This document shows, piece by piece, positions 1-8,172 of a stretch of DNA of 64,000 nucleotides (positions are counted from its first letter, which is position 1; each line of letters begins with the position of its first letter). The stretch covers positions 2,611,001 through 2,675,000 of the forward strand of contig NC_015573.1 in assembly GCF_000214705.1 (NCBI RefSeq), written 5' to 3'. The notes under the pieces are model-generated. The model saw only the letters and a program-made list of their open reading frames with translations. It was not told where the DNA came from and searched no databases. The position numbers and the translations under genes are program-made. Source of the stretch: Desulfofundulus kuznetsovii DSM 6115. GTDB taxonomy: Bacteria; Bacillota; Desulfotomaculia; Desulfotomaculales; Desulfovirgulaceae.

Positions 1-318
1 AATGGCCGCTGTGCGCCCCCTCTCTACCCCGCTTCTAATATCGAGCCCCACAATGGCCGTGTTCCCGGTCAGGACGACAGTGGCCGATTTCACGCCGGGC
101 ACTTTCTCGGCTTCAGCCGCCAGCTTTGTGGCCAGCCGGTGGGCTTCCGCCGGCGTGGTGGGTAAGGGCCGGGGGGCCGGTGCCGCCGGACCGGGGGCTG
201 CAGGCGAAGGTCCCGGCGCAGCAGGAGATGGCGGGGCGGGTTTACGGGATATGGCGCAGCCGGATACCAGCATCAACGCCAGGGATATTATAGAAAACCA
301 GACCGGCCATTTTCTCAT
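1..318 (-). CDS. YhcN/YlaJ-type sporulation lipoprotein (N-terminal part)
   Basis: Open from an ATG at 318 to the window edge, so only 106 N-terminal residues are present. A GGGGGTGAG ribosome binding site precedes the ATG. The protein starts with a charged MRKW and a hydrophobic stretch ending in the lipobox LVSGC, so it should be lipid-anchored at about Cys21. A Pro/Ala-rich linker follows, then a segment reading EAHRLATKLAAEAEKVPGV and VVLTGNTAIVGLDI, which resembles the start of the YhcN/YlaJ domain of spore lipoproteins. Function in spores is inferred from the family. The rest of the gene lies outside the window. Confidence 0.7.
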   Translation of the reverse strand, partial: MRKWPVWFSIISLALMLVSGCAISRKPAPPSPAAPGPSPAAPGPAAPAPRPLPTTPAEAHRLATKLAAEAEKVPGVKSATVVLTGNTAIVGLDIRSGVERGRTAAI

Positions 319-476
319 TAGCTCACCCCCATTTCTACATCTAATATTTACTGCCGGGCTTCCTCCTATGCTGTAAAACGATACCACCCACAACCTCACG
401 GGCTGACTCAGGATGGGTGCGGAACACTGGAGCAAACGGGAGTTCCCCCGTCATCCTCTTTTGCACCTCTGGTTTA

Positions 477-505
477 TTGAACAATCATAGCCGTTGGGAT
501 AAAAT
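477..505 (+). promoter_or_regulatory. Probable sigma-A promoter of ubiX
   Basis: A TTGAAC box (477-482) and a TAAAAT box (500-505) are separated by 17 bases, about 40 bases before the ubiX start. A GGACGGTAGG ribosome binding site lies between. The rest of the 319-476 gap holds only a short hairpin (ACGGG/CCCGT near 435-450) and nothing else recognisable. Confidence 0.55.
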
Positions 506-545
506 AAAGCAGGCATAAATTTATATTTAAGGACGGTAGGAAAAG

Positions 546-1106
546 TTGCGCATTGTTGTGGGCATAACCGGAGCATCAGGAGCCGTATACGGCATAACCC
601 TGCTGGAACAACTAAAGCTCTTAGGGATTGAAACCCACCTTATCTTGAGCCCCTGGGCAGCAAAAACCATCGCCCTGGAAACCCGGTGGACGCCGGAACA
701 GGTAATGGCATTGGCCAGTTACTCGTATGCGGCTACCGATCTGGCCTCCCCCGTGGCCAGCGGTTCCTTTATACATCAGGGAATGGTCATCGCTCCCTGC
801 AGCATGAAAACCTTAGCTTCCATAGCATGCGGCTACAGCGATAACCTGATTGCCCGGGCCGCCGACGTGACTATAAAAGAAAGGCGCCCCCTGATCCTGA
901 TGACCAGGGAAACGCCGTTAAATGCCATCCATCTGGAAAATATGCTCAAACTGGCCCGGCTCGGGGTAGTCATCATGCCCCCCGTGCCATCCTTTTACCA
1001 GCACCCGGAAACCATTGAAGACCTGGTCCTGCAAACAACAGGGCGGGTGCTGGATCTTTTGGGTATCGAAAATAGCCTGGTAAAAAGATGGGGGGGCACC
1101 GGATAA
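546..1106 (+). CDS. ubiX: Flavin prenyltransferase, UbiX family
   Basis: 186 residues from a TTG start at 546. The N-terminal GITGASGAVYGITLLEQL is the flavin-binding signature of UbiX/Pad1. Members prenylate FMN with dimethylallyl phosphate to make the prenyl-FMN cofactor of UbiD-type decarboxylases. Later segments such as PCSMKTLASIACGYSDNLIARAAD and RRPLILMTRETPLN match the family core and the phosphate-binding region. Length is normal. No ubiD lies alongside in this window. The gene converges on mgtE with a two-base gap. Confidence 0.93.
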   Translation: MRIVVGITGASGAVYGITLLEQLKLLGIETHLILSPWAAKTIALETRWTPEQVMALASYSYAATDLASPVASGSFIHQGMVIAPCSMKTLASIACGYSDNLIARAADVTIKERRPLILMTRETPLNAIHLENMLKLARLGVVIMPPVPSFYQHPETIEDLVLQTTGRVLDLLGIENSLVKRWGGTG

Positions 1107-1108
1107 CC

Positions 1109-2461
1109 TTACCTGACCAGTATAAGGGTTGCCAGGGTGAAGTAAATAAACATGCTGCTAACGTCCATCAAGGTAGTAATGAAAGGTCCCGAGGCCAGGG
1201 CCGGGTCCACCCCGATGCGGTTGATAATCACCGGCACGAAACTGCCCAGGATGGTGGAAACGGTGATGCTTAAGGCCAGTGCTCCGCCCACAACCAGACC
1301 AAGGGAGGGAGAACTCTGCCACACAAAGGCAAAAAAACCTACAACCAGGCCGCAAACCAGCCCTACCCACATCCCCACCTGGGCCTCTTTCCAGATCACC
1401 TTTAAAATTTGGCTGGGGTCCACCTCTCCGGTGGCAATTCCCCTTACCACCACGGCCAGGGACTGGGTGGCTGCATTGCCCGTACCTCCGGCTATGGCTG
1501 TCATAAAAAAAGCCAGGGCCGTTAAATGTTGCAGGGTTTCGGAAAAGCCCTCGATTACATGACCGGCCACCAGCTCTCCGAAGAGCAAACCCACAAGCCA
1601 GGGCAAACGCCGCAGTGCCCGCTTCACAGGACTGGCGTCAGGGTCTTCCCCTTCACTATCAATGGTTGCAGCCATGCGCATCATATCCTCGGTGGCTTCC
1701 CGTTCAATAACATCCAGAACATCGTCTACCGTTACAATACCAAGCAGTTCACCAGCATCGCTGACCACAGGTACGGCCAGAAAGTCGTATTTCGCCACCA
1801 GGCGGGCCACTTCTTCCTGGTCGGTGTTCACATTCACGCTGATTACCTTGCGCCGCATGATGTCCTCAATACGCATATAAGGCGCGGCCAGAATAAGTTC
1901 CCTTAACGAGAGCACTCCCACCAGGTGGTTTTGATCGTCCACCACATAAACGTAATAAACCGTCTCGGCATCAGGTGCGTTTTCACGCAGCACTTCAATA
2001 GCTTGCCCGGCGGTGATATCCTTTTGAATGGCCACATATTCCGTGGTCATGATCCCGCCGGCGGTTTCCTCGCCGTAGGTCAACAGCTCTTTGAGGTCCC
2101 GGGCTTCATGCGCTTCCAACAGACCCAGCAGTTTTTGCCTCAGGTCCCCGGGCAGGTCCCCCAGCAGGTCTGCCGCATCGTCGGTAAACATGGCACTTAG
2201 TATATCGGCCGTGCGCTGCAAGCCCAGGCATTCCATCAGGGTGGGCAACTTTTCCCGGTCCAGCTCAAAAATTACCTGGGCAGCTCTATCCGGTTCCATG
2301 ACCCGCAATACCTTGACCTGCTGGCCCAAACTAATGTCCGGAAGCACTTCGGCAATGTCCGCCGGGTGTAAGTCTTTCAGACACTGACGCAGCCTGTCGG
2401 TAGAGCCTTCCTCAAGACAGGAAAGGACTGCCCGGCGTACTTCTTCCCGGTCTCTGGACAT
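1109..2461 (-). CDS. mgtE: Magnesium transporter MgtE
   Basis: 450 residues with the complete MgtE layout. The N-terminal superhelical domain (about 1-130) contains LHPADIAEVLPDIS. A CBS pair (about 135-255, with TAGGIMTTEYVAI and VVDDQNHLVGVLSLREL) senses cytosolic Mg2+. A five-helix membrane domain (about 280-450) contains the conserved TAIAGGTGNAATQS pore segment. The ATG at 2461 follows AAAAAAGGAGGTGG. It is a homodimeric Mg2+ channel of the inner membrane. A promoter and roughly 200-base leader with strong hairpins lie upstream, so RNA-level control is possible, but I did not recognise the M-box consensus. Confidence 0.95.
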   Translation of the reverse strand: MSRDREEVRRAVLSCLEEGSTDRLRQCLKDLHPADIAEVLPDISLGQQVKVLRVMEPDRAAQVIFELDREKLPTLMECLGLQRTADILSAMFTDDAADLLGDLPGDLRQKLLGLLEAHEARDLKELLTYGEETAGGIMTTEYVAIQKDITAGQAIEVLRENAPDAETVYYVYVVDDQNHLVGVLSLRELILAAPYMRIEDIMRRKVISVNVNTDQEEVARLVAKYDFLAVPVVSDAGELLGIVTVDDVLDVIEREATEDMMRMAATIDSEGEDPDASPVKRALRRLPWLVGLLFGELVAGHVIEGFSETLQHLTALAFFMTAIAGGTGNAATQSLAVVVRGIATGEVDPSQILKVIWKEAQVGMWVGLVCGLVVGFFAFVWQSSPSLGLVVGGALALSITVSTILGSFVPVIINRIGVDPALASGPFITTLMDVSSMFIYFTLATLILVR

Positions 2462-2479
2462 CAGGCCACCTCCTTTTTT

Positions 2480-2528
2480 CAGGGGCGGCCCACCATCCCT
2501 GGAGCATGGATACCGGGGCCAGCCCCTG
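2480..2528 (-). promoter_or_regulatory. Hairpin in the mgtE leader
   Basis: On the minus strand CAGGGGC (2528-2522) pairs with GCCCCTG (2486-2480), continued by GGCCC/GGGCC after a single bulged base. The stem ends a few bases before the mgtE ribosome binding site and could control access to it. It belongs to no riboswitch class I can name. Confidence 0.4.
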
Positions 2529-2599
2529 TTTGTTTTAGTATGAACTTTTGCCTACTAGGGTCGCCGTCCACAGTACCACCTCCGGGAATTTTTTTGCAA

Positions 2600-2633
2600 A
2601 ATGAAAAGGGCCTTCACTTACGTGAGGAAGCCC
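2600..2633 (-). terminator. Terminator after era or attenuator before mgtE
   Basis: Minus-strand hairpin GGGCTTC...GAAGGCCC with GTAA loop (2633-2608), followed by TTTTCATTTT. It lies downstream of era and also within the mgtE leader, so it may end the yqfC-era operon, attenuate mgtE, or both. Confidence 0.55.
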
Positions 2634-2664
2634 GAAAACCTTAGCTGGCTTTCCAGCCAACACT

Positions 2665-2694
2665 ACTTTATCAGAACCTTTCTTGTACTGTCAA
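2665..2694 (-). promoter_or_regulatory. Probable mgtE promoter
   Basis: Minus-strand TTGACA (2694-2689) and TAAAGT (2670-2665) with an 18-base spacer, directly after the era stop codon. This predicts an mgtE leader of about 195 bases. Confidence 0.5.
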
Positions 2695-2700
2695 GGAAAA

Positions 2701-3606
2701 TTAATCCCTGCCGGCGTAACCAAAGTTCCGCAGGTACAGGTCCTGGTTACGCCAGTCTTCCTTGACCTTGACCCACAGGTCAAGGTATATTTTTGACCCC
2801 AGGAGAAGTTCCATTTCTTCCCTGGCCAGCCGGCCTATCTCTTTGAGCATCCGACCTCCCTTGCCAATTAAAATGGCCTTATGCGATTCCTTTTCGGTAT
2901 AAATGACCGCCCGCACATAGACCAACTGGTCCGACCGCGGCTCTATCTCTTCCACCACCACGGCCACCCCGTGGGGCACCTCCTGGCTGGTCAGGTGAAG
3001 CACCTTTTCCCGGATCAATTCGGCCATAATAAACTGTTCCGGCCTGTCCGTAATCATATTGTCGGGATAATATTTGGGTCCATAGGGTAAGTAGGAAACC
3101 ACCAGTTCAACCAGGCGGTCAAGGTTTTCCGGTTTGAGAGTTGAAACGGGGATAATCTCGGCAAAATTGTATTTTTGTCTAAAAACGTCGATCAGGGGTA
3201 GCAATTCCGCCTTGTTTTCCAGCAAATCTATTTTATTGATGACCAGAATTACCGGAGTGGTTACCTCCCGGAGCTGGTAGATTATATACTCGTCCCCCGG
3301 CCCCGGCAACTGGGGTTCAACCAGGAAAAGGATCACGTCCACTTCCTTTAGGGCGCCCAGGGCCACTTCCACCATGTATTCACCCAGTTTGTGCTTGGGC
3401 TTGTGAATTCCCGGCGTGTCCAGGAAAATGATCTGGGCATCATCACGGGTAATGATCGAGTGGATCTTATGCCGGGTGGTCTGGGGCTTATCGGACATAA
3501 TGGCCACCTTATGCCCGACCAACTGGTTTAAAAGGGTGGACTTCCCGACATTGGGGCGGCCAATTATGGCCACAAAACCCGACTTGAATTTCTCCTGTTC
3601 CACCAT
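2701..3606 (-). CDS. era: GTPase Era
   Basis: 301 residues, normal for Era. GTPase motifs are GRPNVGKS (about 16-23), TTRHK (switch I), DTPGIHKP (G3) and NKIDLL (G4). The C-terminal KH domain contains ILIGKGGRMLKEIG and binds the 3' end of 16S rRNA. Era helps 30S subunit maturation at the membrane-associated ribosome. The ATG at 3606 follows GAAAGGAGG. It is the last gene of the yqfC-to-era operon. Confidence 0.97.
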   Translation of the reverse strand: MVEQEKFKSGFVAIIGRPNVGKSTLLNQLVGHKVAIMSDKPQTTRHKIHSIITRDDAQIIFLDTPGIHKPKHKLGEYMVEVALGALKEVDVILFLVEPQLPGPGDEYIIYQLREVTTPVILVINKIDLLENKAELLPLIDVFRQKYNFAEIIPVSTLKPENLDRLVELVVSYLPYGPKYYPDNMITDRPEQFIMAELIREKVLHLTSQEVPHGVAVVVEEIEPRSDQLVYVRAVIYTEKESHKAILIGKGGRMLKEIGRLAREEMELLLGSKIYLDLWVKVKEDWRNQDLYLRNFGYAGRD

Positions 3607-3660
3607 TTTCCTCCTTTCAGCCCTTTATCATTAAAGAAATTCCCCCGGGCAGCACCAAAT

Positions 3661-4131
3661 TTACCTCTCTACCGGCTCCACAACACGAACAGCATTGGGG
3701 CGTGGGCTGCCTTCAATATTACCCGCTTTTAGTGTGAAGCCCAGCGGAAACAGTTCGGCCAGGCTCTTTACTATATATTCACCACGACGGTTACACATAT
3801 AAACCTTTATTTCGCTTCCGAATTCAGCCAGCACCTGCCGGCAGGCGCCGCAGGGCGTGCAGTAATCCTCGCTGTCGGCAATCACCGCCAGGGCGGCAAA
3901 TTGCCTTTCCCCGTTGCTTACTGCTTTAAAAAGGGCTACCCGCTCGGCGCAAACGGTTAAACCGTAAGAGGCGTTTTCAATGTTGCACCCGGCATACAAT
4001 CTTCCTTCCGCTGTCAGTATGGCTGCCCCCACCCGGAAGCCGGAATAAGGAGCGTAAGCCCGTTCCCGGGACGCCCGGGCCGTGTTTATGAGCTTTTCTA
4101 CGGGAAACTGCATCACCGGCAGGTCAATCAT
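3661..4131 (-). CDS. cdd: Cytidine deaminase
   Basis: 156 residues from the ATG at 4131, which overlaps the dgkA stop codon (TAATG) and follows GGGGAGGTGG, so translation is probably coupled. Upstream in-frame starts were rejected for that reason. The zinc site is complete: CNIENASYGLTVCAE supplies the catalytic CAE segment and TPCGACRQVL the two further cysteines. It deaminates cytidine and deoxycytidine for pyrimidine salvage. Confidence 0.95.
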   Translation of the reverse strand: MIDLPVMQFPVEKLINTARASRERAYAPYSGFRVGAAILTAEGRLYAGCNIENASYGLTVCAERVALFKAVSNGERQFAALAVIADSEDYCTPCGACRQVLAEFGSEIKVYMCNRRGEYIVKSLAELFPLGFTLKAGNIEGSPRPNAVRVVEPVER

Positions 4132-4526
4132 TAATTTCCACCTCCCCGGAAACGTACCCAAAAGCGAACGAAGGCGTGCAGGTAAGGGTAAAACACCAAA
4201 AGCCCTACAACCACCGAGTTCAAGGCAGCCAGCAGTACGGCCCCGGCGGCAACATCCTTGGCTACCCTGGCCAGGGGATGGTATTTATCGGTATAAAGAT
4301 CAACCACCGTCTCCACGGCAGTATTGAACATCTCGGCGATTACAACCAGAACAATGGCAAAAAGAAGAAAGACAAAATCCCTTACTCCCACCCTCAACAA
4401 CAGGGCAAGGGCCACTACCACCAGAGCGGCGCCAAAGTGAAAGCGCATGTTTGGCTGTGTGCGCAGGGCATAAGCCAGGCCAGCCAGAGCATAACCAAGG
4501 CTTTTTCTGAAACTGCCCCTGGCCAT
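4131..4526 (-). CDS. dgkA: Diacylglycerol/undecaprenol kinase family
   Basis: 131 residues with three predicted membrane helices. The family signature is visible around AEMFNTAVETVVDLY, and the N-terminal amphipathic segment reads SLGYALAGLAYALRTQPNMRFH. In Gram-positive bacteria these small integral membrane kinases phosphorylate undecaprenol. The position between ybeY and cdd is the conserved Firmicutes order. Confidence 0.93.
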   Translation of the reverse strand: MARGSFRKSLGYALAGLAYALRTQPNMRFHFGAALVVVALALLLRVGVRDFVFLLFAIVLVVIAEMFNTAVETVVDLYTDKYHPLARVAKDVAAGAVLLAALNSVVVGLLVFYPYLHAFVRFWVRFRGGGN

Positions 4527-4544
4527 TACAATGTCACATCCCCC

Positions 4545-5003
4545 TTACCTGCTTAAACCCAAGCGGACCAGGATGGCCTCCTCCTTTTCCCGCATTTCCC
4601 GGCCTTCTTCTTCCGTCTGGTGATCGTATCCCAGGAGATGCAGCACGCCATGGGCCACCAGAAAAGCCACTTCCCGCTCAAAGCTGTGCCCGTACTCCTC
4701 ACTTTGCCGGCGCGCCGTCTCCAGGGAAATCACCACATCCCCCAACAGGGTTTCCTCCCCCGCTTCGGGCATCGGTTCTCCTTCCTGCATGGCAAAGGAC
4801 AGCACATCGGTAGGCCTGTCCACCCCACGGTATTCACGGTTTAACCGGTGGATATACTCGTCGTCCACAAACACCAGGCTTACTTCTGCGTGCTGGGGGC
4901 CGCCGGCTAAAGAGAGAGCTTCCCCGGCCACCTTTACCACCAGGTCAACAAGCTGCTCATCCACCGGCACTTTTTCTTGCAGGTTGTTTACGAGAACCGG
5001 CAC
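4545..5003 (-). CDS. ybeY: Endoribonuclease YbeY (rRNA maturation)
   Basis: 152 residues from a GTG at 5003. The zinc motif HGVLHLLGYDH is intact, and RPTDVLSFAM is the conserved loop before it. YbeY acts in 16S rRNA 3'-end maturation and ribosome quality control. The first 47 bases lie inside the 3' end of pgpH in another frame. An AAAGGAG lies about 11 bases upstream of the GTG. Confidence 0.95.
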   Translation of the reverse strand: MPVLVNNLQEKVPVDEQLVDLVVKVAGEALSLAGGPQHAEVSLVFVDDEYIHRLNREYRGVDRPTDVLSFAMQEGEPMPEAGEETLLGDVVISLETARRQSEEYGHSFEREVAFLVAHGVLHLLGYDHQTEEEGREMREKEEAILVRLGLSR

Positions 5004-7143
5004 TTTTGTTTCTTCTCCTTTCCATTTCCTTACTCAGGTCGGGATATTCAATGCGGGTGTGAAATATTCCGCCCAGTACCTGCAAAAAAGCCTCTGCAAT
5101 TTTATCCAGATCCTTAAAGGTCAGGTCGCATTCATCCAGCTGGCCGTCCATAAGCTTATCCTTGATAATTTTGCGTACCATCCCCTCAACGCGGCCGGGG
5201 GTACGGTTTTGCAGGGAACGGACCCCCGCCTCCACCGAATCGGCCAGCATGACAATGGCCGCCTCTTTGGTTTGGGGCTTGGGTCCATCATAACGGTATT
5301 CGTCCTCATTGACATTCTCCGGGTGGCCGTTCTCCAGGGCCTTGTGATAAAAGTAAGAACAGAGCCCGCTGCCATGGTGCTGCTCGATAATATCAATAAT
5401 GGCCTGGGGCAGCTTGTACTCACGGGCCATTTCCGCCCCGTCCTTGACGTGGGAGGTCAATATCAAAGTGCTCAAGGAAGGGGCAATTTTATCGTGGGGG
5501 TTTTCACCGTTCAACTGGTTTTCAATAAAGAAGTAGGGCCGTTTAATTTTGCCGATATCATGATAATAGGCGCCCACACGCACCAAAAGGGTCTCCCCGC
5601 CCACAGCCTCGGCTGCAGCCTCCGCCAGGTTGGCCACAATAATGCTGTGGTGATAGGTCCCCGGTGCCTCCGTAAGCAAATGCCGCAGCAGGGGATTGCT
5701 GGGATGGGACAGCTCCAAAAGATGGACCGCCGAGGTAATTCCAAAGGCGCTTTCCAGGTAAGGAAGGGCACCAATGGTTAGAATGGAAGATAAAATACCG
5801 TTAATCAGACCGAAACCCACGCCGGAAGTAATCATGAGGCCCCAGGGCGTGTTGCTTAAAAGGCCCATGATCAGAATGACAACGATATTGGCGGCGCTGG
5901 TGTAAACACCGGCCCGGGCCAGATCGCCCCGCTGGCTGAGTTTGCTGACGCTGTAAACTCCCACGAACCCCCCCACCAGGGCCACCAGTCCGAAACGGAC
6001 CTGTCCGTCAATCATCAGGGTCACCAGGAAACTCATTACCGCCACCACCAGCATGGCCAGGCGCGTATCAAGCAAAATGGCAATAAGCATCCCGGCGGCG
6101 GCAATAGGGGTCATATAACCCACGAGGTTACCCAGCTCGGGCCAGTAGGGAATATTGATGGCCGTAATGGCCTTGCCCACGGCCAGTACCACCACGACAA
6201 CGATACCCAGCAGGTATAAGTGACCGGCATGTTCGTAAATTTCCCGGTTCTGCTGGTAGAGATAGAGCAGTACCACCACCATCAAGAGGGCCACCAGAAA
6301 AGCACTGCCCAGCAATATGCGCCAGGGGACCCCGGTTTGGGTGAGGCCAAGGGCCTCCAGCTTGGCCAGGTGTTCCTTGGTAACCACATCCCCAACCCGG
6401 ATGATAATCTCGTTTTGCCTGATGGTCACCATCTGGGGCGGCACCGTGGCCATGGCCGCCTCCTTTAAGAGGCGGGTTTTTTCCGCATTGAAGAAGCTGT
6501 TCGGCCGCAGGTAATAACGGATTAAGCCCTGGGCCAGTTCCTGGTAGGGTTTGCTAAAACCCCAGCGGGCCACCTGGTCGGCCAGACTTGCCTTTTTAGC
6601 CTCCAACTTGTCCGGCGTAATACCTTCCTCGCTATCCAGGGCCTGGGCCACCAGGCCGTTTACACTCCGTTCCACCTGCTCCAGGGTGTGGGGAGCGGGC
6701 CTGGTAAGGGCCACCAGGGTTTCCCGGGACAAAGAAAAGGGCAGCACCCCCCGCAGGCGGGTTACCCGGACTTCCTCATCGGCCCTGGTATCCGCCTGCA
6801 CCTCGCGGATCCCCTGAATGGCGGTGGAAATATCCCGCTGGACCGCCGCGCTTACCAGGGGGTCCCGGTCGTACTGGTCGCGCACTGCCGCGGCTGCCTG
6901 GCGGCGCATTTCCTCGGTTTTGGCCTTATCTTCAAAAACAATACTGCGGGGGGCCGGAATCTGGACTGGGGAAACCTGTCCCTCCCGCAAATTAACCCGT
7001 TGGGGAACAAATTCAATGGAAATGAGAATGGTAATGAGCAAAAAAAAGATTACCGCGGCTGCGCTCCGGCGTACCCTGCGCCGTCCCATTAACGGAGCCA
7101 CCCGGCGAACAAACTGTTTTCCAATTGTGGCCAGAGGGAGCAT
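4957..7143 (-). CDS. pgpH: 7TM-HD cyclic-di-AMP phosphodiesterase PgpH
   Basis: 728 residues from ATG 7143, which sits nine bases after AGGAG; an in-frame GTG at 7152 is less well spaced. The order is one N-terminal helix, a large external region (about 55-270), seven membrane helices (about 275-480), then a cytosolic HD domain with HHSIIVANLAEAAAE, YYHDIGKIKRPYFF and EQHHG. The family degrades the second messenger c-di-AMP. The position between phoH and ybeY is conserved in Firmicutes. Confidence 0.93.
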   Translation of the reverse strand: MLPLATIGKQFVRRVAPLMGRRRVRRSAAAVIFFLLITILISIEFVPQRVNLREGQVSPVQIPAPRSIVFEDKAKTEEMRRQAAAAVRDQYDRDPLVSAAVQRDISTAIQGIREVQADTRADEEVRVTRLRGVLPFSLSRETLVALTRPAPHTLEQVERSVNGLVAQALDSEEGITPDKLEAKKASLADQVARWGFSKPYQELAQGLIRYYLRPNSFFNAEKTRLLKEAAMATVPPQMVTIRQNEIIIRVGDVVTKEHLAKLEALGLTQTGVPWRILLGSAFLVALLMVVVLLYLYQQNREIYEHAGHLYLLGIVVVVVLAVGKAITAINIPYWPELGNLVGYMTPIAAAGMLIAILLDTRLAMLVVAVMSFLVTLMIDGQVRFGLVALVGGFVGVYSVSKLSQRGDLARAGVYTSAANIVVILIMGLLSNTPWGLMITSGVGFGLINGILSSILTIGALPYLESAFGITSAVHLLELSHPSNPLLRHLLTEAPGTYHHSIIVANLAEAAAEAVGGETLLVRVGAYYHDIGKIKRPYFFIENQLNGENPHDKIAPSLSTLILTSHVKDGAEMAREYKLPQAIIDIIEQHHGSGLCSYFYHKALENGHPENVNEDEYRYDGPKPQTKEAAIVMLADSVEAGVRSLQNRTPGRVEGMVRKIIKDKLMDGQLDECDLTFKDLDKIAEAFLQVLGGIFHTRIEYPDLSKEMERRRNKSAGSRKQPARKSAGG

Positions 7144-7167
7144 CAAATTCACTCCTGTGCCACCGTC

Positions 7168-8124
7168 CTATGACCCTTCCTCATAGGCCCTGATGATTTC
7201 CTGAACCAGCGGGTGGCGGACTATATCCTCCCCCGTCAGATAACAAAAGGCAATACCGTTTACCCGGGCCAAAACCTTCTGGGCATGGACCAGGCCGGAA
7301 ACCTGGCCCCTGGGCAGGTCGATCTGGGTAATGTCTCCGGTAATTACGGCCTTGGAACCAAAACCCAGGCGGGTCAAAAACATTTTCATCTGCTGGTCGG
7401 TGGTGTTTTGCGCCTCGTCAAGAATGATAAAGGCGTCATCCAGTGTCCTCCCCCGCATGTAGGCCAGGGGAGCAATTTCAATAACATGTCTTTCCAGATA
7501 TTTTTGGGTATTTTCCACACCCAGTACATCGTAAAGGCTATCGTAAAGAGGACGCAGGTAAGGATCTACCTTTTCCTGCAGGTCCCCCGGCAGAAAACCG
7601 AGTTTTTCTCCGGCTTCCACAGCCGGCCTGGTTAGTACCAGCCGGTTGACTTCCTTATTGCGCAGCGCGCGAATGGCCATAACCACGGCCAGGTAGGTTT
7701 TCCCCGTTCCCGCGGGGCCGATGGCAAAAACAATGTCGTGCTTGCGAATGGCTTCGATGTACTGCTTTTGTCCCAGTGTCTTGGGCTTAACCTGCTTCCC
7801 CCGGGCGGTAACCAGGGTCACCTCCCGCGCCAGGTGGGACAGGGCTTCCTGCATACCCGCCCGCACGGCCTTAATGGCGTAGTTAATTTCGTGTAAAGTT
7901 AAACGGTTACCCGCCCGGTAAAAGTCCTGTAACTGATTGAAAACCTCCCGGGCCTGGGCAACCTGTTCGGGAGGACCGATAATAATCACTTCCTCGCCCC
8001 GGGTTACTACCCTTATGCCCAGGGCCCGTTCCATTAAAGCCAGATGTTCATCGTGACGCCCGAAAATCTCAGCCGCCGTAGCAATATTGTCCAGGATCAC
8101 CCTGGCTTCAGTGTGTTCGCCCAA
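7168..8124 (-). CDS. phoH: PhoH-family ATPase
   Basis: 318 residues from a TTG at 8124 preceded by GGAGGG at good spacing. An N-terminal region of about 100 residues precedes the P-loop GPAGTGKTYLAV. The Walker B-like segment FIILDEAQNTTDQQM and ITGDITQIDLPRGQ follow, all typical of PhoH-like proteins. The family is linked to RNA metabolism through its ybeY neighbourhood; the exact role is not settled. Confidence 0.92.
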   Translation of the reverse strand: MGEHTEARVILDNIATAAEIFGRHDEHLALMERALGIRVVTRGEEVIIIGPPEQVAQAREVFNQLQDFYRAGNRLTLHEINYAIKAVRAGMQEALSHLAREVTLVTARGKQVKPKTLGQKQYIEAIRKHDIVFAIGPAGTGKTYLAVVMAIRALRNKEVNRLVLTRPAVEAGEKLGFLPGDLQEKVDPYLRPLYDSLYDVLGVENTQKYLERHVIEIAPLAYMRGRTLDDAFIILDEAQNTTDQQMKMFLTRLGFGSKAVITGDITQIDLPRGQVSGLVHAQKVLARVNGIAFCYLTGEDIVRHPLVQEIIRAYEEGS

Positions 8125-8172
8125 CTTATCCCTCCAACTCCCTCTTGTTTCTATAAACTTATAATAGACCTG

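Noticed and set aside
2555-2590. T-box-like string in the mgtE leader
   Set aside because: Two mismatches in the core, no specifier hairpin, and the gene is not a tRNA synthetase or amino-acid gene.
4789-5781. 330-codon rightward frame opposite pgpH and ybeY
   Set aside because: It is the antisense shadow of two well-supported genes and has no domain or start signal.
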